A stretch of DNA of 64,000 nt from Siphonodentalium dalli. Taxonomy: Eukaryota; Mollusca; Scaphopoda; Gadilida; Siphonodentaliidae. The notes under the pieces were generated by a model that was given only the letters and a program-made list of their open reading frames with translations, did not search any database and had not been told where the DNA came from. Shown piece after piece: positions 46,985-57,720 of this stretch. The stretch spans positions 100,957,319 through 101,021,318 of the forward strand of contig CP136066.1 in assembly GCA_032622095.1 (NCBI GenBank), read 5' to 3'. Every line of letters begins with the position of its first letter. The first letter of the stretch is position 1. A program made the position numbers and the translations under genes.

Positions 46985-47395
46985 ATGTCATACACATATC
47001 ATTCTAGTCAAACTAGTAATTTAATCCAATTGGTATCTCTTATATATTTTGAAGACCTCTGTTTGTCTGTCTGTATGTCATTTATACAAAACTTGGTACG
47101 TGTGTGTAGTTTGACCAGGCGGTCGTCCTTGTCGTATTGGCGAGCCCGTGCGACGCCCGTGCAGCGCATGCGCAGACGAGATCTCGGAAACGGGTGGAGC
47201 TATCGACTTGAAATTTGGTATGTGAATGTATCTTGCCCCGGATACGAATTTTATCGGGTCGCCGAGCCCGTGCGACGCCAGCTTCGCGCATGCGCAGACC
47301 AGATCTCGGAAACGGGTGGAGCTATCGACTTGAAATTTGGTTTTTGAATAGCCCGGACAACGTCGGGCTCATCGGCTAGTATAATATATATAGCA
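46985..47395 (-). repeat. Reverse-oriented copy of the 122-bp repeat family
   Basis: It runs from the tail (TATATTTTGAAGACCTCTGT and CTGT microsatellite at about 47,042-47,080) through the diverged terminal unit and one standard unit to the head GCCCGGACAACGTCGGGCTC (about 47,348-47,367) and CATCGGCTAGT. It is a complete short copy with two units instead of four, which defines the family's ends. The following 47,396-47,854 has no recognised content. Confidence 0.85.
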
Positions 47396-47854
47396 TCACT
47401 GGCAACCAATCGTCTTCATACCCTTCATATGAGTGATGTCTATATTGCTCTATCAATATGTCAAACAATTCGTACGGTATTGTTAAGACCATCATTAGTG
47501 TAATATATAGATCAACTGGAGATAACAGAGATATTCTGTACATATAGCGATGTATGAACTGAAACTTGATATCTTAGATTTTTTATCGATCTCTCAAACG
47601 AGGGGCCAGCACCCGTGGTTCAAACTGTTGTTGGCAAGACACCACACAACATGCCAAATGTGTGATGGGCGCAAGTATAGGCAGCTACATTGAGTGCATT
47701 CTAGTTTACGAATGTGTACAGTTCAGAACAAATTATTATAATAAGTCAAAGTTGTACAACTGGATCATGTGCACCAGAACTGGGCACACGACAACTTATT
47801 GATATGATTCTGCTTATTATTTCGACGTAGGATATTCCGCGAATCTAATATTTT

Positions 47855-48290
47855 AAAGGTACTCAATCAGATTCGATGGTCCCCATATCATCAGATTCCA
47901 ACAACAACATTTTTTGAAATGCTGCTTCAGTTATCAGAATCGATTAATTGTCCAAAAATAATGCTTACCACAATCAACTATAGTATAACATTTCCCAAAA
48001 CCTGTTAATTATCAACATTTTGTTCAACGAAATTTTGCCGGTTTGTCAAATATCTGACACAAAAGCCACTTGATTTTAGAGTTATCCTATCTTAATCCGC
48101 AATTTGGTCGGAGACCGTCTTATCGTCGACTTTTTACGAGGCCACTAAAAAGTACCGTTGGTGAAAATTAATAGATCTCAAAACTCGATATATGATCACT
48201 CTGAACTTTGGTGAGTGGGTTCCTCGACTCGAATCAAATATTTCTTATCCCGAAGCTGCCCGACGCCAAAGAAATGGTAACCTAGGGGTG
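47855..48290 (+). repeat. TTAAAGGTACT MITE family, copy
   Basis: Starts TTTTAAAGGTACTCAATCAG, followed by GATGGTCCCCATATCATCAG, CACTTGATTTTAGAGTTATCC and CCTCGACTCGAATCAAATAT. It ends near GAAATGGTAACCTAGGG. Non-coding. It is fuller than the 41.8-42.06 kb copy, which lacks the GATGGTCCCC part. The right terminus is not clearly inverted here. The next 300 bases (48,291-48,600) hold nothing recognised. Confidence 0.65.
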
Positions 48291-48599
48291 TTTACAGGCA
48301 TGGATGGCATTCACAGTGGTTATTGCTGTTAAAATAGCCACATCCGTTAAAACAGAAAGAATATTGAAGTATTGACATAATTTGTTCTTATACCGATCAT
48401 AAATATCGCATAAATAATATGTTATTGTCAAGTTCATATGCTTTGTTGTGTAGACAAAAGCCAAACATGTTACAGAACCTGGCTTTTTTTTACATAACAC
48501 ATTGTACAATCTTGACAATACCATACTATTTACGTGATATTTATGATTGGTATAAGAACAAATAAAAGGTCAGCCAACCACAGTGTCCCCCGAAAACGT

Positions 48600-49290
48600 G
48601 GCAAGTCGACGCCGCTTCGTCAAAGAAATTAAAAAACATGTTGAAATGTTCTAAGTCGAAAGGGTTAATAATTCCGTAAAGATATAATTTTTCCGTCATC
48701 TATATATATGTTGCGCATCTCCAATATGTGGGTAACAATACTCTGAAGTTTAAAATATTTACGATCAAAATTGTAGGAGGAGTTGATTACACCATGAAGG
48801 TACCTCATACAGAAAATTATAAAAAATGTTTTTCAAAGGTCGTTGGATCATTGGATCAAACTCAAATTCGAACTTGACCTGTATTTTGATATAAACGACC
48901 CACAAAAAAAACAGAATTTCCAATTAAACAATCCAAACTTGAGTTATCATCCGGAAACCAAAGAAAAAACAAGAAAAATTGAATTTTCTAAGTCGAAAAA
49001 AGTCCATAACTCTAGGAAAAATCATCGGATCAAACTCAAATTAGAATTGAACCTGTATCTTGATATGACTGATCCACAAAAAAATATTTGCAATTAAAGG
49101 ATCCAAACTTGAGATATCATCCGGAAACCGAAAAAGTTAGGAATTTTCTAAGTAAAAAAAAAGGGAAATAACTCCATTAAAGAACACCGGATCAAACACA
49201 GAATTGCAGAGCACCTGTGTTCTTGGTTGAGACACCTACATACCAAGTTTCAGTCAATCGGATTACTGGAGTTATAGTCAGTCAAGAATA
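48600..49290 (+). repeat. Degenerate tandem units 'GGATCAAACTCAAATTCGAA'
   Basis: Two to three units of about 165-180 bp contain 'GGATCAAACTCAAATT.GAA', 'CTGTATTTTGATAT' and 'TTTTCTAAGTCGAAA' (about 48,855, 49,027 and a decayed one at 49,190). It begins after 'CCCCCGAAAACGTGGCAAG' and ends with 'ACCAAGTTTCAGTCAATCGG'. Its phrase style matches the other tailed repeats. Non-coding. Confidence 0.6.
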
Positions 49291-50660
49291 ATCTTCTCCT
49301 CCAGAACCGTTCATATTTGGTGTGGATGTTCCCTAGGTGAATCACATTCAGATTTGTTCAAATGAGGTCACCAGGTCATTTAGTTGAGAAAGCAGGGCCA
49401 TAATTCTATTAATTCATAGTAATTCTTAGAACGACTTCTTTTCCAGAACTATAAGACCGAATTGGTTCATATTTGGTGTGGACGTTCCCTAGGTGACTCA
49501 CATTCAGATTTGTTCAAATGAGGTCACCAGGTTGATTAGTTGAGAAACCAGGGCCATAACTCTATTCCTCCATAGTAATTCTTAGAATGACTTCTTCTCA
49601 AGAAACATTGGGCCGATTTAGCTTATATTTGGTACGGAGGGACATTGGGTGACTGGGGTTCAGATTTGTTCAAATGGGGTCACTGGGTCAAATAGGGGCA
49701 GATCCAGTGACATAACTCTAAAGACAAAAAATTACATTTTTGCATTTTGACCTTTGATTTTTTTTTAGACACATCACAGCTACTCACCCCACATCCTGTC
49801 CCTGCCACACCACAATATACCATACCATATCTCTGCCTAGTTCACCCCATTAAAATCCTTGTTTTGGTCACAGCTGTAGGAGTAACACAATACACTGGCC
49901 TTGCTCTGCACAGCTGTTTGTCCAGTCATTATAAATTCATTCAAATAAATCATGTATTTCCTATTCTCGCAGGGATGTCCCCACAGTGTTGGGGGGTGAT
50001 TTACAGATTTGTTCAATGAAATGTAATTTTTAGCTCACCTGAGACGAAGCTATAGTCATCACTTCTCATCTGTCACCTGTTCATCTGTCTGTCCGTCATT
50101 CCATCTGTCAACAATTATTTGAACATCTTCTTCTCTAGATCATAAGACTGAATGGGTTCATATTTGGTGTGGATGTTCCCTAGGTGACTCACATTCAGAT
50201 TTGTTAAAATGAGGTCACTCTGTCAAATTTTGTGAAGCCAGGGCCATAACTCTTGCCCTCCATTGTAATTCTTAAAAACGACTTCTTCTCATGTACCATC
50301 GGGTCGAATGGGTTCATATTTGATATGAAGGGTCCTTGGGTGACTGGTTCAGATTTGTTCAAATGGGGTCACTGGGTCAATTGTGGGCTGAGCCAGGAAC
50401 ATAACTCCAAAAAAAATGTTTTTTTTTAGATTTAACTCCTTGCTCAATTAACGGGGAAAAACATTAAAAAAAAAAAATTTTAACATTTGTAAAATTTTAT
50501 TTTATTTTTAATTTTAAAATTTTATTTTGGAAAAACTAACTGCATTATAGTAGTACATCGACTCATCCCACAAAATTTAGTTGAAACCGGTCCAGGGGTC
50601 TGGGAGAAAAATCATGAACAGACAGATTGTTACCCTTGCCAATTGAGGGTTTAAAGTAGG
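49290..50660 (+). mobile_element. Two 'AGCTCACC' family repeats
   Basis: A 5'-truncated copy (49,290 to about 50,025) precedes a fuller copy beginning TTTTTAGCTCACCTGAGACG at 50,028. Both share units with the 18.6-20.7 kb insertion ('CCAGGGCCATAACTCT', 'CATAGTAATTCTTAGAA', 'CAGATTTGTTCAAATG'). The second ends after AGATTTAACTCCTTGCTCAA, an A/T-rich stretch and 'CAGACAGATTGTTACCCTTG'. No protein was recognised. Confidence 0.7.
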
Positions 50661-51579
50661 TATATGTACCCTTGTTACAAATGTTTCTTAAACATTCCTA
50701 ATGCCTCGATGTTATTTGAGAAGTCATCTCTTTCACTAATAATATAAAGTGTGTATGCCTGCCATTCTCACTAATGTCTCCTGTGTATGAAATGGGATCT
50801 TATCTTATCTGACAGCCTTTGATAAACAAATCACAGACAATGTTTATTTATGTCATTCATTTCAATTTAAATTACATTAATTCCCATGTGCTGTGTTGTA
50901 CATTGTTGTACATGCAAGTGTTATATAGTCTATTGACTTCTTTTAATCTATTATACTGATGTGTCTATTTATTATGCTGATGATTTCAAGGATTCTAAAT
51001 AAGGAAATTACGCAATATCGTGACTCTCCTTATAAACTTTTTGCGCTTTTTGCGAGAAAATAAACACTCGACCTGAATTCTTTCGGACAAAAAGCGTGTT
51101 TTGTTATACTATTAGTATATGCTTGAGGACATTAGCATAATTTGATCAATGTTATTTCTAAATTAAAACCTACAACAAAGGCCGCCCATCCCTTTAAAGG
51201 GGCCCTAATAATTAGCAACAAAGAGCGTGTATTATCAACTTAAATATATATGTAACTTTATCCCTAGAGTCATGCAATAGGTGCTGCTCACCCCAAATGA
51301 CTGATACTTATTTTTAAAAGAATTGAAGGGCCACTAATAAGTTACGCATTCTTCACCAAAGCAACGCCGGGTACCACAGCTAGTAGCGAATAAATGAGTT
51401 CAAATGTGAATGAAGAAACCCCAAAAAATCATATTATAGTAGTTGTTCAGATAGCGCAGTGTGATAACCGCATGTCATTATATCCGCAGTTGTGGTGAGC
51501 CATATAACCAGCAATTTGCATAATCTATATTAATTGTGGTAAATACAGAAGTTCTAATAATATCACAATTACATTTCAG
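50661..51579. other. Upstream flank of P450 copy 2
   Basis: From 51,361 the complement of the 21,992 repeat start (GCAACGCCGGGTACCACAGC then TAGTAG) appears; what lies 5' of it is probably that repeat in reverse orientation. Homology to copy 1 begins near 51,527 (ATCTATATTAA) and continues into the exon acceptor ACATTTCAG. No 5' P450 exon was recognised. Confidence 0.5.
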
Positions 51580-52095
51580 GTGTGCTTTTTGCATCCGGTC
51601 CAAGATGGAAACTCAACAGAAGATTCTGTTTGCATCATCTGAGAAATTTCGGAATGGGTACAAGCATGATTCAAACAAAGATACAAGAAGAATCAGGAAT
51701 ATTAATGAACGAGATAGACACACAGAAGGGAAATCCATTTGACATCAAGAGATTGGTACACAGCGCGAGTTCGAATGTGATATGCTCCATATTATTCGGA
51801 CACAGATTTAAATATGACGACGAAGAGTTTAAAGGTTATCTGCGCAGATTGGACGAGAACGCATCAAGTAGCGGAGCCAACTTGCTGTTTCTGAGCCCCG
51901 CTTTACGCCATATTCCCGGTGATCCTTTCAGTGCTAAACTGTTAATAGATAATACAAAGAAGGCTATTAAGTTTGTCGAAAGAGAGGTTGATCAGCACAG
52001 GGAAAACTTCAAACCTGGGGTCACCAATGACGTCGTGGATGCATATTTAGATGAATGGAAGCGCGCAGAAGAAACTGGAGATACTGAATTTTGTA
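51580..52095 (+). pseudogene. Cytochrome P450 copy 2, helix-C exon (intact by itself)
   Basis: A 516-bp exon, same length and phases as 12,172-12,687, between ACATTTCAG and donor GTAAGT (52,096). It encodes SGPRWKLNRRFCLHHLRNFG, with W-x-x-x-R retained, and SSNVICSILFGHRFKYDD. It differs from copy 1 at roughly 20 residues, mostly conservative. This exon is undamaged. The entry is called a pseudogene because the next exon of the same locus carries a premature stop. If that stop is an assembly error, this is a second functional gene. Confidence 0.85.
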
Positions 52096-52214
52096 GTAAG
52101 TAATTTTTGTATGATTTTTGTAAGTATACCAGACGAAATGGGAGATTTGTTATCCTTGCTATTCTATATTTGAAATATACGTGTCACTATGGAACGCCAT
52201 AGCTGCCTTATGTG

Positions 52215-55121
52215 TGCATGACATGACGATACTTTATCGTTATGAGATGAGACTATCAATATGATGATGAGATTTTATCATCACGTGATGAGACTTTATC
52301 ATTACGTGATGAATCTTTATCATTACGTGGTGAGACTTTATCATTACGTAATAGATCTTTATCATTACGTGGTGATACTTTATTATTATGAGAATGAGAC
52401 TTTATCATTATGATGATGATACTTTATCATTATGATGATGATACTTTATCATTATGATGATGAGACCTTATCATTATGATGTTGATACTTTATCATTACG
52501 TGATGAGACTTTATCATTATGATGATGAGACCTTATCATTGTGATGATGATACTTTAACATTATGATGATGATACTTTATCATTATGATGATGAGACTTT
52601 ATCATTACGTGATGACTTAATCATTATGATGATACTTTATTATTATGATGATGAGACGGTATCATGATGATGCTAATTTATCATTAAGATGATGAGACTT
52701 TATCATTAAGATGATGAGACTTTATCATTACGTGATGATACTTTATCATTATGTGATGAGACTTTATCATTATGTGATGAGACTTTATCATTACGTGATG
52801 AGACTTTATCATTACGTGATGATACTTCATCATTATGATGATGAGACTTTATCATTACGTGATGATACTTTATCATTATGATGAGACTTGATAATTATTT
52901 ATCATTATAATGATGAGACTTCACCATTACGCGATGATACCTTTATCATTATGATGATGAGATTTCACCATTTACGTGATGATACTTTTATCATTATGAT
53001 GATGAAACTTTATCATTACGTGTTGAGATGTTATCATTACGTGTTGAGACGTTATCATTATGATGATGATACTTTATCATTACGTGTTGAGACTTTATCA
53101 TTAAGTGATGATACTTTATCATTATGTGATGAGACTTAATCATTATGTGATGAGATTTCACCATTACGTGTTGATTCTTTATCATTATGACGATGTGACT
53201 TTATCATTACGTGTTGAGACTTTATCATTAAGTGATGAGACTTTATCATTTTGTGATGAGACTTTATCATTATGTGATGAGACTTTATCATTATGTGATG
53301 CTACTTTATCATTATGATGATGATACTTTATCATTACGTGTTGAGACGTTATCATTATGATGATGATACTTTATCATTATGTGATGAGACTTTATCATTA
53401 TGTGATGAGACTTTATCATTACGTGATGAGACTTTATCGTTACTTGATGATACTTTATCATTATGTGATGAGACTTTATCGTTACTTGATGATACTTTAT
53501 CATTACGTGATGAGACTATATCGTTACTTGATGATACTTTATCATTATGTGATGAGACTTTATCGTTACTTGATGATACTTTATCATTAAGTGATGAGAC
53601 TTTATCATTATGATGATGAGACTTTATCATTACGTGATGATACTTTATCATTATGATGAGACTTGATAATTATTTATCATTATAATGATGAGACTTCACC
53701 ATTACGTGATGATACCTTTATCATTATGATGATGAGATTTCACCATTACGTGATGATACTTTTATCATTATGATGATGAAACTTTATCATTACCTGTTGA
53801 GATGTTATCATTACGTGTTGAGACGTTATCATTATGATGATGATACTTTATCATTACGCGTTGAGACGTTATCATTATGTGATGAGACTTAATCATTATG
53901 TGATGAGATTTCACCATTACGTGTTGATACTTTATCATTATGACGATGTGACTTTATCATTACGTGTTGAGACTTTATCATTAAGTGATGAGACTTTATC
54001 ATTTTGTGATGAGACTTTATCATTATGTGATGAGACTTTATCATTATGTGATGCTACTTTATCATTATGATGATGATACTTTATCATTACGTGTCGAGAC
54101 GTTATCATTATGATGATGATACTTTATCATTATGTGATGAGACTTTATCATTATGTGATGAGACTTTATCATTACGTGATGAGACTTTATCGTTACTTGA
54201 TGATACTTTATCATTATGTGATGAGACTTTATCGTTACTTGATGATACTTTATCATTACGTGATGAGACTATATCGTTACTTGATGATACTTTATCATTA
54301 TGTGATGAGACTTTATCGTTACTTGATGATACTTTATCATTAAGTGATGAGACTTTATCATTATGATGATGATACTTTATCATTACGTGTTGAGACTTTA
54401 TCATTTTGACGATGACACTTTAATATTATGATGATGAGACTTGACCATTATTTATCATTATGATGATGAGACTATCATTACGTGATGATACCCTATCATT
54501 ATAATGAAGATACTTTATCATTATGATGAGACTTGATCATTATTTATCATTATGATGATGAGACTTTATCATTATGATGATGATACTTTATCATTATGAG
54601 ACATTACCAATATGATGATGATACTTTATCATTATGACGATGATACTCGATCATTACGTGATGATACTTTATCATTGTGTGTTGAGACGTTATCATTACG
54701 TGATTAGACTTTATCATTACTTGATGAGACTTCATCATTACTTGACGATACTTTATCATTATGATGATGAACATTTACCATTATGATTATGATATTTTAT
54801 TATTATGTGTTGTGACTTTATCATTACATGATGAGACTATCATCATGACGATGAGACTTTATCATTACGTGATGAGACTTTATCGTTACGTGATGAGACT
54901 TTATCATTACGTGTTGAGACTTTATCATTACGTGTTGAGACTTTATCATTACGTGTTGAGACTTTATCATTACGTGTTGGGACTTTATCATTACGTGTTG
55001 AGACTTTATCATTACGTGTTGAGACTTTATCATTATAATGATGAGACTTCACCATTACGTGATGATACCTTTATCATTATGATGACGAGATTTCATCATT
55101 ACGTGATGAGACTTTATCATT
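52215..55121 (+). repeat. 21-22 bp TTATCATTA satellite in P450 copy 2 intron, main block
   Basis: About 2.9 kb, roughly 135 units by length, of the same unit family as copy 1 (ACTTTATCATTACGTGATGAG and ATGATGATGAT variants). It is in the homologous intron. Local homogenisation is evident: seven near-perfect ACTTTATCATTACGTGTTGAG units at 54,893-55,033. A ~753-775 bp segment is duplicated (52,890-53,620 versus 53,665-54,370). Because 21 is a multiple of 3, the array produces long spurious ORFs on both strands. Confidence 0.95.
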
Positions 55122-56888
55122 TGTTAGTATAGAAATATATAGTTCCGCTTAACTGAAATTCTGAAATTCCTCAGCCAAGAGATCGAAATTATTGAAGCTG
55201 GCTGTGAAGACCGTTATTACGAGCACACCTGTTTCAACTATGTTCACGAGTGCCAAGAATGCAATTCATAACAATATCAGTAATTCGTCTTCAAATAAGC
55301 TGTATTGTGTTTATTGTAAATCTCAAACCCACTCTTCATATTCTTTTTCTAATGTCAGTAATTTCGAAGATAGACTCAACGTCGTCAAAGAACAGAAATT
55401 GTGCTAAAATTGTCTTTCTAGTTCCCACCTTGTGTTCGTTAGTGGATCGAAATTTCGATGCAGAATTTGTAAAACGTAAACATCACTCGAGTCTCTGTAA
55501 CCCACCCAGAATCACGGCTACGAACGAGTTCAACCAAAATCAGACCACTCACCAAATGTTCGCCTCATCATCTTCAGACATATGCGATACATAGGGATTG
55601 TGGGTTCAATGTAAGTACAAACGATGCTGCTGACAGTACCGCTTGTGTCTCGACAACGTTGCTGAAAACTGCGGTGGCTGACGTTTCTTCTCAGATATGT
55701 TGTAAAAGTGCAAATTTCCTGATTGACCACGGTTCACAATGCTCATTCATAACTAAAACATGTGCAAAGAGACTGCAACTAACTCGATCGGTAAACGTCA
55801 AATAAATGTGTCAGCATTTGGATATGGAATTCCTCAAACAAGATCTCTCGATGTAGTCCGTGTGAGACTACCATGTGACACCGAGGATGTGAAACTAATT
55901 CTTCGTGGTTCCTAAAATCTCCACACCATTGGATATCAGTACCTATCGCAATTTATCACACTATGAGCATATCCGGGGTCTCAAATTGGCCCATCCAACA
56001 AGAAACTCCTATTCTTTCGTAATTGACATAATAATTGGTGCGTATCAGTACTATGCGTTAGTTGGTGGAACTCAGATTCGTGGAAAGTCAGGCCCAATAG
56101 CAGTTCAGTCAAAATTAGGTGTGTGTTGACCGAGGATTGTTCAAAGAACCGTGACACTGAGGAATTTAAGAAGCACGAAGACATTGATGTTGATTATCCA
56201 ATGGAGAATAGCAGTGGTTTGCTTAAGAGATACTGTGAATCCATCGAATATGTTGACAATCATTACCTTGGTCTGATAGAGATGAATCCTTCCTTATGAA
56301 TGTTGAGATTCATACACAACGAACAAGTGCAATGGTGCAACGCCTGGGCATGACACCAGGACTTCTCAAATACGATAACATCCGAAACGACACGACGAGG
56401 TGTGGATTTGATGCGAAGGTGCCAATATATGTTGTTAATCTCAATGAAACTGGTAAATGTCATTATGTTTCCCACCATCCTGTTTTCAAAGAGTCCATCC
56501 AGTACGACGACTATCAGAACTATATTGAATTGTACTAACAAAGCTGAACGTCCGGGACAGCTGTGTATCTATGTTCATGATTGTTACAACGAGCGGCAAT
56601 ATGAATTAGCGGCTGAATATTGCTGACCTTATGAACTGTTCGTGAATCAAAGTTGTTTAGTTATCTGTGTGCAGCTATACAGCAGTGCAATTTTGTTCTC
56701 TTGTTGCCTCCCCGGGGAGGATGTCGGGGAACAGCCTTGGTGTGGCCTATAGCCAATACGTCACTCCAATTTTCATAAGCATACGCATGAACTGTACTCA
56801 CCTCGCGGTCAAGTTGTATTGTAGTCAGTTGTTTATATCAGATAATATAACATACATCGAAACACACTTAGCTAGAATCTCTCCCAAA
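55122..56888 (+). mobile_element. BEL/Pao LTR-retrotransposon relic inside the satellite
   Basis: Broken frames show, in order: Cys/His zinc-binding sequence (LYCVYCKSQTHSSYS and a second Cys cluster, about 55,300-55,500) typical of the BEL/Pao gag-protease junction; an aspartic-protease-like LIDHGSQCSF (about 55,718-55,748); and the beginning of a reverse transcriptase (HYVSHHPVFKES, about 56,460-56,500, continuing in another frame). Many stops and frameshifts occur. Most of RT, RNase H and integrase are deleted. A polypurine tract GGGGAGGA (56,714-56,721) precedes TGTCGGGGAACAGCC, a probable 3' LTR start running to about 56,888. No matching 5' LTR was seen. The satellite resumes immediately; CATT flanks both ends, which may be a target duplication or array phase. 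Confidence 0.8.
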
Positions 56889-57720
56889 CATTACGTGATG
56901 AGAATTTATCATTACGTGATGATACTTTATCATTATGATGATGATACTTTATCATTACGTGATGAGACTTTATCATTACGTGATGAGACTTTATCATTAC
57001 GTGATGATACTTTATCATTATGATGATGAGACTTTATCATTACGTGATGATACTTTATCATTACGTGATGAGACTTTATCATTATGATGATGAGATTTTA
57101 TCATTACGTGATGAGACTTTATCATTATGATGATGAGATTTTATCATTACGTGATGAGATTTTATCATTACGTAATGAGACTTTATCATTACGTGATGAG
57201 ACTTTGTCATTATGATGATGAGATTTTATCATTACGTGATGATACTTTATCATTACGTAATGAGACTTTATCATTACGTGATGAGACTTTATCATTATGA
57301 TGATGAGATTTTATCATTACGTGATGAGACTTTATCATTACGTGATGAGACATTATCATTACGTGATGAGACATTATCATTATGATGATGATACTTTATC
57401 ATTACGTGATGAGACATTATCATTACGTGATGAGACATTATCATTATGGTGATGAGACTTTATCATTACGTGATGAGACATTATCATTACGTGATGAGAC
57501 ATTATCATTACGTGATGAGACTTTATCATTATGGTGATGAGACTTTATCATTATGGTGATGAGACTTTATCATTATGATGAGATTTTATCATTACTTGAT
57601 GAGATTTTATTATTATGATGATGAGAGATTATCATTATGATGATGATACTTTATCATTATGATGACGAGACTTTATCATTGTGATGATGAGACTTTATCG
57701 TTAAGTGGTGATACTCTATA
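56889..57720 (+). repeat. 21-22 bp satellite, block downstream of the BEL relic
   Basis: About 39 units by length, continuing the same array after the BEL/Pao insertion. Variants ATTACGTGATGAGACATTATC and GATGATGAGATTTTATC dominate here, so its sub-family mix differs from the upstream block. Confidence 0.93.

Noticed and set aside
52888..55132. Many overlapping ORFs of 60-120 codons on both strands with repeating D-E-T-L-S-L or V-M-R-L-Y-H-Y heptads
   Set aside because: They are read-through of the 21-bp satellite; 21 is a multiple of 3, so all frames stay open for long runs. They have no start context, no splice support and are equally present on both strands.
52215..57720. CRISPR-like array of short regular repeats
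   Set aside because: The units are contiguous 21-22 bp without unique spacers and lie in a eukaryotic intron.
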